Part shown: piece by piece, positions 1 through 9,200 of the stretch
How the letters are laid out: each line of letters opens with the position of its first letter
Numbering within the stretch: position 1 is the stretch's first letter
Source: Streptomyces sp. GQFP
Lineage (GTDB): Bacteria > Actinomycetota > Actinomycetes > Streptomycetales > Streptomycetaceae
Length of the DNA: 64,000 nt
Direction: 5' to 3'
NCBI RefSeq assembly: GCF_021545335.1
Contig: NZ_CP089312.1
Span: forward strand, 7,564,001-7,628,000
Notes under the pieces: model-generated
Database searches by the model: none
Told to the model about the DNA's origin: nothing
Seen by the model: only the letters and a program-made list of their open reading frames with translations
Program-made: the position numbers and the translations under genes

Positions 1-339
1 GACGTAGATACGCCCGGCGCGGGCCACGCGCGCGCGTGCACCGGGGACCGCGATCGAGCCGGAGGCCGTGCGGGAGGGCACGCGCGCGGTGGCCGAGGCG
101 GACGGGCCTACCAGCGTCACCACCCTGCCCTCCAGCAGGAACCCGCGCGGCTCCAGCGGGAACACCCGGTGTTTGCCGAAGCGGTCCTCCAGGGTGACCG
201 TGCCCGCCTCGCAGCGGATCACCGCGCCGCAGAAACCCGTACCCGGCTCCTCGACCACCAGGCCGGGCTCCGCCGGTACCTGCGGTACGGGCTTGGGCTT
301 CTTCCACGGTGGGGTCAGGTCCGGAGAGTACTGGCGCAT
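1..339 (-). CDS. DUF3097 family protein (N-terminal part, cut by window edge)
   Basis: The first 113 codons of a minus-strand gene are visible; the rest lies left of the window. The ATG at 339 gives a protein starting MRQYSPDLTPPWKKPKP, then a segment with FGKHRVFPLEPRGFLLEG and a basic VPGARARVARAGRIYV stretch. From memory this matches the start of the actinobacterial DUF3097 family (function unknown), whose members lie next to hrcA in Streptomyces. It is 31 bp downstream of the metallo-beta-lactamase-fold gene on the same strand, so the two are probably co-transcribed. No catalytic motif is visible in this part. Family assignment is from recognition; role unknown. Confidence 0.75.
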   Translation of the reverse strand, partial: MRQYSPDLTPPWKKPKPVPQVPAEPGLVVEEPGTGFCGAVIRCEAGTVTLEDRFGKHRVFPLEPRGFLLEGRVVTLVGPSASATARVPSRTASGSIAVPGARARVARAGRIYV

Positions 340-370
340 TCGGATGACGATAGGAGAAGCTCCCGAGTCG

Positions 371-1126
371 TCAGTCCACTCCCCGCCGCGACACGCCGAA
401 ACGGGTTGCCAGGGCGTCCCGTTGGGCCCGTACGAACGCCGCGTCCACCACCGCTCCGTGACCGGGGACATACAGCGCGTCCTCGCCGCCCAGGGCCAGG
501 AGGTGGTCCAGGGCCGCGGGCCAGTGCGACGGTACGGCGTCGGGGCCCGCCTGGGGTTCGCCCGACTCCTCGACCAGGTCCCCGCAGAAGACCACGGTCG
601 GGTCGCCCGGTACGACGGCCACCAGGTCGCCGCGGGTGTGGCCGGGGCCGGCGTTCACCAGGAGTACCTCCGGGCCGTTGCGCAGGGCAACTGCCAGGGT
701 TCCCCCGACCTCCTCGTGCGGGACCACCAGGGTGTCCGCCGCCTCCTCCGCCGTACGGGCGTCCAGACCGTTGCGTACGGCGTCCGCGCACAACGCCTCG
801 CGCCCCACTTTCTCGAATTCGTCCCCGGTGCCTTCTGCCGCCAGGACATGTGCACCCGCGAACGCCGCCGCCCCGAAAACATGGTCGAAATGGACGTGCG
901 TCAGTGCGAGAAAGTCCACACGGCGGCCGGCGAGTTTCTGGGCCTCCAGGCGTAGGGTCGCGCCCTCCGCGAGGCTCGATCCCGCGTCGATCAACAGTGC
1001 GCCGCCCGCCCCCGCGACCAGCCCCACCGTGCAGTCCCAGACCGGCAGCCGGCGTCTGCCCACCCCGGCCGCCAGGCGCTCCCAGCCCAGGTCGTGCCAC
1101 CCCGGCTCTTCCCAAGTCACCTTCAT
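371..1126 (-). CDS. Metallo-beta-lactamase-fold hydrolase
   Basis: A 251-residue cytoplasmic protein of the MBL-fold superfamily. The zinc motif HxHxDH is present as THVHFDHV at about residues 77-84, and later metal ligands are plausible at the GPGHTRGD, FCGDLVEE and VPGHG segments. No signal peptide. The family hydrolyses esters, thioesters or phosphodiesters; the substrate cannot be read from the sequence. It is transcribed divergently from hrcA and leads into the DUF3097 gene. It is not RNase Z, which is encoded separately at 10.0 kb, and it is unlikely to be a true beta-lactamase because no export signal is seen. Confidence 0.85.
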   Translation of the reverse strand: MKVTWEEPGWHDLGWERLAAGVGRRRLPVWDCTVGLVAGAGGALLIDAGSSLAEGATLRLEAQKLAGRRVDFLALTHVHFDHVFGAAAFAGAHVLAAEGTGDEFEKVGREALCADAVRNGLDARTAEEAADTLVVPHEEVGGTLAVALRNGPEVLLVNAGPGHTRGDLVAVVPGDPTVVFCGDLVEESGEPQAGPDAVPSHWPAALDHLLALGGEDALYVPGHGAVVDAAFVRAQRDALATRFGVSRRGVD

Positions 1127-1235
1127 GCGGCGACGCTAGCGGGACGGGGAGGAAGTGGTCGCCAGGACCGGGTTGCCGCGGACACGACATCGCAGGACAG
1201 GTCGGTACACGTCGGCAGATCGGCGCAGGCCGCCC

Positions 1236-1266
1236 TTGCCGGGGGCGTACCCGACAGCCGTACACT
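1236..1266 (+). promoter_or_regulatory. Candidate promoter of hrcA-dnaJ
   Basis: A -35-like TTGCCG at 1236-1241 and a -10-like TACACT at 1261-1266 are separated by 19 bp. The start point would fall a few bases before the CIRCE element, which is where HrcA operators normally sit. The spacing is slightly long, so this is a candidate only. Confidence 0.35.
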
Positions 1267-1279
1267 GGGCCGGGGAACT

Positions 1280-1306
1280 CTGGCACTCGCACACGAAGAG
1301 TGCCAG
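1280..1306 (+). promoter_or_regulatory. CIRCE element (HrcA operator)
   Basis: A perfect inverted repeat CTGGCACTC-N9-GAGTGCCAG, the actinobacterial form of CIRCE (consensus TTAGCACTC-N9-GAGTGCTAA). It lies 57 bp upstream of the hrcA start. HrcA represses transcription by binding this element and is released on heat shock, so the hrcA-dnaJ operon is predicted to be autoregulated. Confidence 0.95.
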
Positions 1307-1362
1307 GGAAGGTCACCGGGTAAGCGCTCAGGGGACGACGACAGCAGCTGGAGGTGTGCGCG

Positions 1363-2379
1363 ATGCTCAGTGAACGCAGGCTCGAAGTGCTGCGCGCCAT
1401 CGTCCAGGACTATGTCGGCACCGAGGAACCGGTCGGGTCCAAGGCTCTCACCGAGCGGCACAACCTCGGGGTCTCCCCGGCGACCGTCCGCAACGACATG
1501 GCGGCGCTGGAGGACGAGGGTTTCATCGCCCAGCCGCACACCAGCGCCGGGCGCATCCCGACCGAAAAGGGCTACCGGCTCTTCGTCGACAAGCTCGCCG
1601 GCGTCAAGCCGATGAGCGCTCCCGAGCGGCGTGCCATCCAGAACTTCCTGGACGGGGCCGTCGATCTCGATGATGTGGTGGGGCGGACTGTTCGGTTGCT
1701 TGCGCAGCTCACGCGGCAAGTTGCCGTCGTGCAGTACCCCTCGCTCACCCGGTCGACCGTGCGGCACGTGGAGTTGCTCTCGCTCGCTCCCGCGCGCGTG
1801 ATGCTCGTACTGATCACGGACACGGGCCGCGTGGAGCAGCGGATGATCGACTGCCCGGCGCCTTTCGGGGAGACGTCTCTGGCGGATCTACGCGCGCGGC
1901 TCAACAGCCGGGTCGCGGGCCGCCGCTTCGCGGACGTGCCACAGCTCGTGCAGGACCTCCCGGACGCCTTCGAGGCGGAGGACCGGGGTACGGTCGCGAC
2001 GGTGCTCTCCACTCTCCTGGAGACGCTCGTCGAGGAGGCCGAGGAGCGGCTGATGATCGGCGGAACCGCCAATCTGACCCGCTTCGGACATGACTTTCCC
2101 CTCACTATCAGGCCGGTCCTCGAAGCTCTGGAGGAACAGGTCGTACTTCTCAAACTCCTTGGTGAGGCCGGGGATTCGAGCATGACCGTACGAATCGGTC
2201 ACGAGAACAAATACGAGGGACTCAACTCCACGTCCGTCGTGTCGGTCGGCTACGGTTCGGGCGGCGAGGCAGTCGCCAAGCTCGGCGTGGTCGGACCGAC
2301 CCGCATGGACTACCCGGGAACGATGGGAGCGGTACGCGCAGTGGCACGGTACGTCGGACAGATCCTGGCGGAGTCGTAA
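1363..2379 (+). CDS. hrcA: Heat-inducible transcription repressor HrcA
   Basis: A 338-residue HrcA. The N-terminal winged-helix region (SERRLEVLRAIVQDYV, SPATVRNDM) is followed by the GAF-like and inserted dimerisation domains; NKYEGLNSTSVVSVGY and the C-terminal RMDYPGTMGAVR are family hallmarks. It represses chaperone genes through CIRCE, which is present just upstream. The ATG at 1363 was chosen because GGAGGTG at 1352-1357 is correctly spaced; the in-frame GTG at 1354 would sit inside that ribosome-binding site. dnaJ follows with no gap, so the two genes form an operon and are probably translationally coupled. Confidence 0.95.
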   Translation: MLSERRLEVLRAIVQDYVGTEEPVGSKALTERHNLGVSPATVRNDMAALEDEGFIAQPHTSAGRIPTEKGYRLFVDKLAGVKPMSAPERRAIQNFLDGAVDLDDVVGRTVRLLAQLTRQVAVVQYPSLTRSTVRHVELLSLAPARVMLVLITDTGRVEQRMIDCPAPFGETSLADLRARLNSRVAGRRFADVPQLVQDLPDAFEAEDRGTVATVLSTLLETLVEEAEERLMIGGTANLTRFGHDFPLTIRPVLEALEEQVVLLKLLGEAGDSSMTVRIGHENKYEGLNSTSVVSVGYGSGGEAVAKLGVVGPTRMDYPGTMGAVRAVARYVGQILAES

Positions 2380-3516
2380 GTGGCCACGGACTACTACGCC
2401 GTACTCGGCGTACGCCGCGACGCGTCCCAGGACGAGATCAAGAAGGCGTTCAGGAGGCTCGCCCGCGAGCTGCACCCGGACGTCAACCCCGATCCGAAGA
2501 CGCAGGAGCGGTTCAAGGAGATCAACGCCGCATACGAGGTGTTGTCGGACCCGCAGAAGAAGCAGGTCTACGACCTCGGCGGTGATCCGCTGTCCCAGGC
2601 GGGCGGCGGAGGCGCGGGCGGCTTCGGCGCCGGTGGCTTCGGGAACTTCTCGGACATCATGGACGCGTTCTTCGGAACGGCGTCCCAGCGGGGGCCGAGG
2701 TCGCGTACGCGGCGCGGCCAGGACGCGATGATCCGGCTCGATATCGAGCTCGATGAAGCTGCTTTCGGTACTACCAAGGACATCCAGGTCGATACGGCCG
2801 TGGTGTGCGGTACCTGTAGCGGTGAGGGTGCGGCTCCTGGGACCTCTGCCCAGACTTGCGACATGTGTCGCGGGCGGGGTGAGGTGTCCCAGGTCACGCG
2901 GTCCTTCCTGGGCCAGGTCATGACCTCGCGGCCCTGCCCGCAGTGCCAGGGGTTCGGGACCGTCGTCCCGACGCCGTGCCCCGAGTGCGCGGGCGATGGC
3001 CGGGTGCGGTCGCGGCGGACGCTGACCGTGAAGATTCCCGCGGGTGTCGACAACGGTACGAGGATCCAGCTCGCCGGTGAGGGTGAGGTGGGGCCCGGTG
3101 GTGGTCCCGCCGGTGACCTGTACGTCGAGATCCATGAGCTGCCGCACTCGCAGTTCCAGCGGCGTGGGGACGATCTGCACTGCACGGTGACTCTGCCGAT
3201 GACGGCGGCGTCTCTTGGCACCAAGGTGCCGCTGGAGACGCTCGACGGTCTGGAGGAGGTCGACATCCGTCCGGGCACGCAGTCCGGGCAGTCGATTCCG
3301 CTGCACGGGCGGGGGATTACTCATCTTCGGGGTGGGGGTCGGGGTGACCTGATCGTGCATGTCGAGGTCATGACCCCTTCGAAGCTTGATCCTGAGCAGG
3401 AGCGGTTGCTGCGGGAGCTGGCGAAGTTGCGGGGGGAGGAACGGCCTACTGGGCAGTTCCAGCCTGGGCAGCAGGGGTTGTTCTCGCGGTTGAAGGATGC
3501 GTTTAACGGGCGCTGA
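2380..3516 (+). CDS. dnaJ: Chaperone protein DnaJ (DnaJ2 type)
   Basis: A 378-residue type I DnaJ (Hsp40), co-chaperone that stimulates the ATPase of DnaK. The order is a J domain with HPD at residues 32-34, a Gly/Phe-rich linker (about 68-92), four CxxCxGxG zinc repeats (CGTCSGEG, CDMCRGRG, CPQCQGFG, CPECAGDG) and the C-terminal substrate-binding domains. The GTG start lies directly after the hrcA stop. Streptomyces normally have one dnaJ in the dnaK operon and this second copy beside hrcA; that assignment is from family knowledge. Confidence 0.95.
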   Translation: MATDYYAVLGVRRDASQDEIKKAFRRLARELHPDVNPDPKTQERFKEINAAYEVLSDPQKKQVYDLGGDPLSQAGGGGAGGFGAGGFGNFSDIMDAFFGTASQRGPRSRTRRGQDAMIRLDIELDEAAFGTTKDIQVDTAVVCGTCSGEGAAPGTSAQTCDMCRGRGEVSQVTRSFLGQVMTSRPCPQCQGFGTVVPTPCPECAGDGRVRSRRTLTVKIPAGVDNGTRIQLAGEGEVGPGGGPAGDLYVEIHELPHSQFQRRGDDLHCTVTLPMTAASLGTKVPLETLDGLEEVDIRPGTQSGQSIPLHGRGITHLRGGGRGDLIVHVEVMTPSKLDPEQERLLRELAKLRGEERPTGQFQPGQQGLFSRLKDAFNGR

Positions 3517-3538
3517 GGTGTGGGTGCCGGGGGTTTGT

Positions 3539-3688
3539 TTCGCCCCCGCCGCCCCTACCCGTCCCATCCTCGGGGGCTCCGCCCCCGAACCCCCGCTCCT
3601 CAAACGCCGGAGGGGCTGGATGGTGTCGGCCGGGGGTCTGGGGGCGCAGCCCCCAGGGATGGGAACGGGTAGGGGCGGCGGGGGCGAA
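3539..3688. repeat. GC-rich intergenic repeat, family A, full copy
   Basis: A long imperfect inverted repeat between dnaJ and the nitronate monooxygenase gene. Outer arms TTCGCCCCCGCCGCCCCTAC and GTAGGGGCGGCGGGGGCGAA enclose a GGGGGCTCCGCCCCCGAACC module, the marker CTCAAACGCCGGAGGGGCTG, and a GGGGGCGCAGCCCCC hairpin. The same modules recur at 9503-9588 and 22594-22750, and a diverged copy at 17500-17572. The large hairpins could act as bidirectional terminators. No gene is seen inside. Confidence 0.85.
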
Positions 3689-3745
3689 GAAAGATGCTCC
3701 CGGCCTGATTCGGACCTTGTGCTGTGGACGTGACAACATGCCGTC

Positions 3746-4822
3746 ATGTCCTCCGCGCTGACCGATCTCTTCGCTCACCCGATCGTGCAGGCCCCCATGG
3801 CGGGCGGCGTCTCCGTCCCCCAGCTCGCCGGCGCCGTCGCCGAAGCGGGCGGGCTCGGGTTCCTTGCCGCGGGGTACAAAACCGCCGACGGGATGTATCA
3901 GGAGATCAAGACGCTACGGGGGATCACCAACCGCCCCTTCGGCGTGAACCTCTTCATGCCGCAACCTGAGTACGCCGACCCCGCCGCCGTCGAGGTCTAC
4001 GCCCATCAGCTCGCCGGCGAGGTCACCTGGTACGACACCGAGCTGGGCGACCCGGACAGCGGGCGCGACGACGGCTACGACGCCAAGCTCGCCGTACTGC
4101 TCGACAATCCCGTCCCGGTCGTCTCCTTCCACTTCGGGGTGCCCACCAGCGACGTCCTGAACTCCCTCCGGCGCGCCGGCACCCTCACCCTCGTCACCGC
4201 CACCACCGCCGACGAGGCCCTCGCCGTGCAGCGGGCCGGGGCCGACGCGGTGATCGTGCAGGGCGTCGAGGCCGGCGGGCACCAGGGCACCCATCGTGAC
4301 AATCCCGAGGCGGACGGCTCCGCCATCGGGCTGCTTTCCCTCCTCGCCCAGGTGCGCGAGACCGTCGACCTGCCGCTCGTCGCCGCCGGCGGGATCATGC
4401 GCGGCAGTCAGATCGCCGCCGTCCTTGCCGCAGGCGCCAGTGCCGCCCAGCTCGGCACCGCCTTCCTCGCCACGCCGGAATCCGGCGCCCACGCCCTGCA
4501 CAAGCAGGCGCTGACCAACCCGCTCTTCGTCCGTACGGAGCTGACGCGCGCGTTCTCCGGCCGGCCCGCCCGGGGTCTGGTGAACCGTTTCCTGCGCGAG
4601 CACGGCCCGTACGCCCCCGCCGCCTACCCCGAGGTCCACCACCTCACCTCGCCGCTCCGCAAGAAGGCCGCCGCGTCCGGCGACGCGCAGGGCATGGCGC
4701 TGTGGGCGGGACAGGGGCACCGGATGGCCCGTGAACTGCCGGCCGGGGAACTGGTGGCTGTGCTGGCCGAGGAGATCGCCGCCGCTCGGGCCGTGCTGCT
4801 GGACGGGGGCGAGGCGGCGTGA
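3746..4822 (+). CDS. Nitronate monooxygenase (2-nitropropane dioxygenase family)
   Basis: A 358-residue FMN-binding TIM-barrel protein of the NMO class I family, which oxidises alkyl nitronates such as propionate 3-nitronate, a toxic metabolite. Visible motifs are the N-terminal HPIVQAPMAGG flavin-binding segment, GVNLFMPQ, VQGVEAGGHQGTH around the catalytic His region, and AAGGIMRGSQ for phosphate binding. No signal peptide. The stop overlaps the rsmE start by 4 bp (GTGA), so the two are translated together although their functions are unrelated. It could act on another small flavin substrate; the family is certain, the substrate is inferred. Confidence 0.88.
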   Translation: MSSALTDLFAHPIVQAPMAGGVSVPQLAGAVAEAGGLGFLAAGYKTADGMYQEIKTLRGITNRPFGVNLFMPQPEYADPAAVEVYAHQLAGEVTWYDTELGDPDSGRDDGYDAKLAVLLDNPVPVVSFHFGVPTSDVLNSLRRAGTLTLVTATTADEALAVQRAGADAVIVQGVEAGGHQGTHRDNPEADGSAIGLLSLLAQVRETVDLPLVAAGGIMRGSQIAAVLAAGASAAQLGTAFLATPESGAHALHKQALTNPLFVRTELTRAFSGRPARGLVNRFLREHGPYAPAAYPEVHHLTSPLRKKAAASGDAQGMALWAGQGHRMARELPAGELVAVLAEEIAAARAVLLDGGEAA

Positions 4823-5562
4823 CCGCGCCCGTTTTCGTCGTCGAGCAGGTGCCCGACGTACGGCAGTTCCTCCTCGACGGTCCCGAAGGGCGGCACGCGG
4901 TCTCCGTGAAGCGGCTGCGGGTCGGCGAGGCCGTCGTCCTCACCGACGGGGCCGGGCGCTGGGCCGAGGGCGAGGTCGTCGGTGTCGAGGGCAAGGATCA
5001 GCTGGCTCTGCGGCTCGGGGCGGTGGTCGAGGAACCCCCGGAGTCTCCTCGTATCACCGTGGTTCAGGCTCTTCCCAAGGGCGATCGGGGCGAGTTGGCC
5101 GTCGAGACGATGACCGAGACCGGTGTCGACGCCATCGTTCCCTGGGCCGCCTCCCGGTGTATCACCCAGTGGCGCGGCGACCGTGGGCTGAAGGCGCTCG
5201 CCAAGTGGCGGGCCACTGCCCGGGAGGCCGGCAAGCAGTCCCGCCGGGTGCGTTTCCCCGAGGTCGCGGACGCCGCGACCAGCAAGCAGGTCGCCGCACT
5301 TCTCGCCGACGCCGACTTCGCCGCCGTACTCCACGAGGACCGGGACTATGGCAGTGCGGCGCTCGCTACCGCCGAACTGCCGTCCTCCGGTGACATCGTG
5401 CTTGTCGTCGGGCCCGAAGGGGGCGTTTCCCCCGAGGAGTTGGCCCTGTTCGAGGAGGCGGGGGCCAAGGCGTACCGGCTCGGCACCACTGTGCTGCGTA
5501 CCTCCACCGCCGGTACCGCCGCGACGGCGCTGCTGCTCGGCCGCACCGGACGCTGGTCTTAA
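4819..5562 (+). CDS. rsmE: 16S rRNA (uracil-1498-N3)-methyltransferase
   Basis: A 247-residue SPOUT-class methyltransferase that methylates N3 of U1498 in 16S rRNA with S-adenosylmethionine. The N-terminal PUA-like domain (HAVSVKRLRVGE) precedes the trefoil-knot domain. The SAM-binding knot is seen in IVLVVGPEGGVSPEE, about residues 193-207, and in the terminal YRLGTTVLRTSTAGTAA. Length is normal for RsmE. The GTG start overlaps the preceding stop. In many actinobacteria rsmE follows dnaJ, as it does here with one gene between. Confidence 0.93.
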   Translation: MTAPVFVVEQVPDVRQFLLDGPEGRHAVSVKRLRVGEAVVLTDGAGRWAEGEVVGVEGKDQLALRLGAVVEEPPESPRITVVQALPKGDRGELAVETMTETGVDAIVPWAASRCITQWRGDRGLKALAKWRATAREAGKQSRRVRFPEVADAATSKQVAALLADADFAAVLHEDRDYGSAALATAELPSSGDIVLVVGPEGGVSPEELALFEEAGAKAYRLGTTVLRTSTAGTAATALLLGRTGRWS

Positions 5563-5628
5563 GTCGCCTCCTGGTCCTGTCTGTTTACGCCCTTCCGTGT
5601 CGGGCGGGACGGTGGCAGGCTGCCCTCC

Positions 5629-6207
5629 ATGGGGGCCTTGAGGCGGATTTTGCATCGGCCACGCGGGCACCGCAGGGCGGTCGCGGTGGCCGGACTCGTG
5701 GTGGCCGTCGTGAGCGGTGTCGTCGCCTGTGATCCCGGTGGGCTCACTTCGGCCACCGTCTCCCTCACCACCGACCAGACCGCGACCAGCGAGCTGGAGC
5801 GGCGGAACGTGGACGTCCAGTGGCTCACCTGCACGGCCTCGGTCGACGGCGACAACAGGACCTCTGCGTCGGGGAGTTCGCCCTCCGCGACGGTCAACAC
5901 CGTTGCCAGCGTCGACTGTCAGGGCGAGACCGGGGACGGCAAGGACATCACCGTCACCGGCAGGGTCACGCGGGCCGTCGACGGCCGATGCGTACGCGGG
6001 GACCTCACCGCCAAGGTCGACGGCAAGCAGGTGTTCCGCGTCACCGGCCTCGGCAACTGCGACGCGCCCGCCACACCGACGTACACCCCGCCCGTCACCT
6101 GGAACCCGCCGGACAACGGCGAGCCCGGGCCGACCGTGACCGTCACCGTGACGAAGACCATCTGGTGCCGGCAGGATCCGAACTGCCTGCCCGTCGAGGG
6201 CAAATAA
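5629..6207 (+). CDS. Putative lipoprotein, unknown function
   Basis: A 192-residue exported protein. Basic residues (RRILHRPRGHRR) precede a hydrophobic stretch and the lipobox-like VVAC, so Cys34 is probably lipidated and the protein held on the outer face of the membrane. The mature part is polar and Thr/Asp-rich, with three further Cys residues in the middle and two near the end (WCRQDPNC), which may form disulphides. The C-terminal third is Pro/Thr-rich. No known catalytic domain is recognised. It follows rsmE by 66 bp and precedes the tricorn gene. Confidence 0.7.
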   Translation: MGALRRILHRPRGHRRAVAVAGLVVAVVSGVVACDPGGLTSATVSLTTDQTATSELERRNVDVQWLTCTASVDGDNRTSASGSSPSATVNTVASVDCQGETGDGKDITVTGRVTRAVDGRCVRGDLTAKVDGKQVFRVTGLGNCDAPATPTYTPPVTWNPPDNGEPGPTVTVTVTKTIWCRQDPNCLPVEGK

Positions 6208-6277
6208 CGGTCCGGCGCACGTAAGGAACTGACCGAAACCCCTGTCCAGTGGCGTGATCGCTGCTTAGGGTGATCGG

Positions 6278-9200
6278 GTGACTCAGCCCTCTTCGCCTGC
6301 GTATCTCCGGTTTCCGCATCTGCACGGCGACTCGGTCGCCTTCACCGCCGAGGACGACGTCTGGGTCGCCCCGCTCGACGGTGGCCGGGCCTGGCGCGTG
6401 AGCGCCGACAACGTGCCGGTGACCCATCCCCGTATCTCCCCGGACGGCACCCGACTCGCCTGGACGTCCACCCGCGACGGCGCGCCCGAGGTGCATGTCG
6501 CCCCGATCGACGGCGGGTCCGCCAACCGGCTCACCTACTGGGGCAGTTCGAGGACACAGGTGCGCGGCTGGACCCCCGACGGGCAGGTCCTCGCCATCAG
6601 CACCCAGGGACAGGCCAGCCTCCGCCGCTCCTGGGCCCGGGCGATCCCGCTCGACGGCGGCCCGGCAACTGTCCTGCCGTACGGGCCCGTTGGGGATGTC
6701 GCCTATGGGCCCGCGACCGTTCTGCTCTCCGCTCCCATGGGGCGTGAGGCCGCCTGGTGGAAGCGGTATCGGGGCGGTACGGCGGGGAAGTTGTGGATCG
6801 ATCGGGAGGGCGGAGGCGAGTTCGTACGGCTGCATGCCGAGCTGGACGGGAACCTCGAGTACCCGGTGTGGGTCGGGGAGCGGATCGCCTTTCTCTCCGA
6901 TCACGAGGGTGTCGGGGCGCTGTACTCGTCCTTGGCGGACGGGTCCGATCTGCGGCGGCACACGGGCGTTGACGGGTTCTACGCCCGGCACGCGGCGAGC
7001 GACGGCAGCCGTGTCGTCTACTCCTCCGCCGGTGAACTGTGGTTGCTGGACGACCTGGACGGGGCCGAGCCTCGGCGGCTCGACATCCGGCTCGGCGGGC
7101 AGCGTGTCGATCTCCAGCCGCATCCGGTCAGTGCCTCGCGGTGGTTCAACTCCGGGGCGCCCGACCACACCGGGCGCGGCAGTGCCATCGGGGTGCGCGG
7201 ATCCGTGCACTGGGTCACCCACCGGTCGGGGCCGGCTCGCGTCCTTGCCTCCGGGCATGGCGTACGGGCCCGGCTGCCCCGTGCCTTCCGCGTGGACGGC
7301 GAGGAGTGGGCCGTGTGGGTCACGGACGCGGAGGGCGACGACGCCCTGGAGTTCGCCCCGGCGACCGGGGTCGCGCCCGGCGCCACTCCGCGTCGGCTCG
7401 CCGCCGGTCAGCTCGGGCGGGTCCTCGGTCTCGCCATGGCGCCCGACGGCAGCCGGGCCGCCGTCGCCTCCCACGACGGGCGCGTGCTGCTTGTCGAGCG
7501 GGAGTCGGGGGAGGTGAGGGAGGTCGACCGGAGCGGGGACGGGGATGTGTCCGGGCTCGTCTTTTCGCCCGACTCCGCCTGGCTGGCCTGGTCCCATCCC
7601 GGGCCGCGTCCGTTGCGTCAGCTCAAGCTCGCCAACACCACTGATCTGTCGGTGACGGAAGCGACTCCTCTTCGGTTCCGGGACTATTCGCCCGCGTTCA
7701 CGGTCGACGGCAAGCATCTTGTCTTCCTGTCGGCGCGGTCCTTCGACCCCGTCTACGACGAGCACGTCTTCGACCTCGCCTTTGTCGGCGGTTCGCGTCC
7801 GCACCTCATCCCCCTCGCCGCGACCACGCCCTCGCCCTTCGGGCCGCAGCGGCACGGGCGGCCCTTCGAGGCGCCGGACAAGGACGAGACCCCGGACAGC
7901 GAGGGCGCCCCGGCGACCCGTATCGACCTCGACGGGCTCGCCGACCGCATCGTGCCGTTCCCGGTCGAGGCGGCCCGCTACACCAACCTGCGGGCCGCCA
8001 AGGACGGGGTGCTGTGGCTGCGTCACCCGGTGCGGGGGGTTCTGGGGTCGTCCCGGGCCACGCCGGACGACCCCGACCCGAAGACCGAGCTGGAGCGGTA
8101 CGACCTCGCCCAGCAGCGCATCGAGCACCTCGCCGGGGACGCCGACCACTTCGCCGTCAGCGGCGACGGGAAGCGGGTTCTGCTGTGGACCGACGGCAAG
8201 CTGAAGGTCGTACCGAGTGACCGGCGTGCTTCGAACGACGACGAGAGCGACACGAACATCACCGTGGACCTGTCGCGGGTCCGGCAGTCGGTCGACCCGG
8301 CCGTCGAGTGGCGGCAGATGTACGACGAGAACGGTCGCATCATGCGCGACAACTTCTGGCGCCCCGACATGGGCGGGGTCGACTGGGACGGCGTCCTCGA
8401 CCGCTACCGTCCCGTCCTCGACCGGGTCGCCACCCACGACGACCTCGTCGACCTTCTCTGGGAGGTCCAGGGCGACTTGGGGACCTCGCACGCGTACGTC
8501 ACCCCGCGCGGCGGATACGGCAGCGGTGAGCGGCAGGGGCTCCTCGGCGCCGACATCACCCGGCACGAGGACGGTCCCCAGGGCATGCCCCTGTGGCGCA
8601 TCGACCGCATCCTGCCCGCCGAGACGTCCGACCCCGACGGTGTCTCGCCGCTCGCCGCGCCCGGTGTCGCGGTGCGGCCGGGCGACGCGATCATCGCCGT
8701 CGCCGGGCAGCCCGTCGATCCGGTGGCCGGGCCCGGTCCGCTGCTCGTCGGTACGGCCGGCAAGCCCATCGAGCTGACGATCTCGCCGTCCGGTGGCGGT
8801 GACTCGCGGCATGTGGTCGTCGTGCCCATCTCGGACGAGGAGCCGTTGCGCTACCACGCGTGGGTGACGGACCGGCGGGCGTATGTCGCCGAGAAGTCGG
8901 GCGGGCGGCTCGGGTATCTGCACGTCCCCGACATGCAGGCGCCCGGGTGGGCCCAGATCCACCGTGATCTGCGGATCGAGGTCGCGAAGGAGGGGCTGGT
9001 CGTCGACGTCCGGGAGAACCGGGGCGGGCATACGTCCCAGCTGGTCGTCGAGAAGCTGGCGCGGCGGATCGTGGGGTGGGATCTGCCGCGTGGGCTACGG
9101 CCGTACAGCTATCCGGAGGACGCGCCTCGGGGGCCTGTCGTCGCTGTCGCCAATGAGTTCTCGGGGTCGGACGGGGACATCGTGAACGCGGCGATCAAGG

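Noticed and set aside
6143..9031. A 962-codon minus-strand open frame opposite the tricorn gene
   Set aside because: The tricorn frame has intact catalytic residues and domain order; the antisense frame has none.
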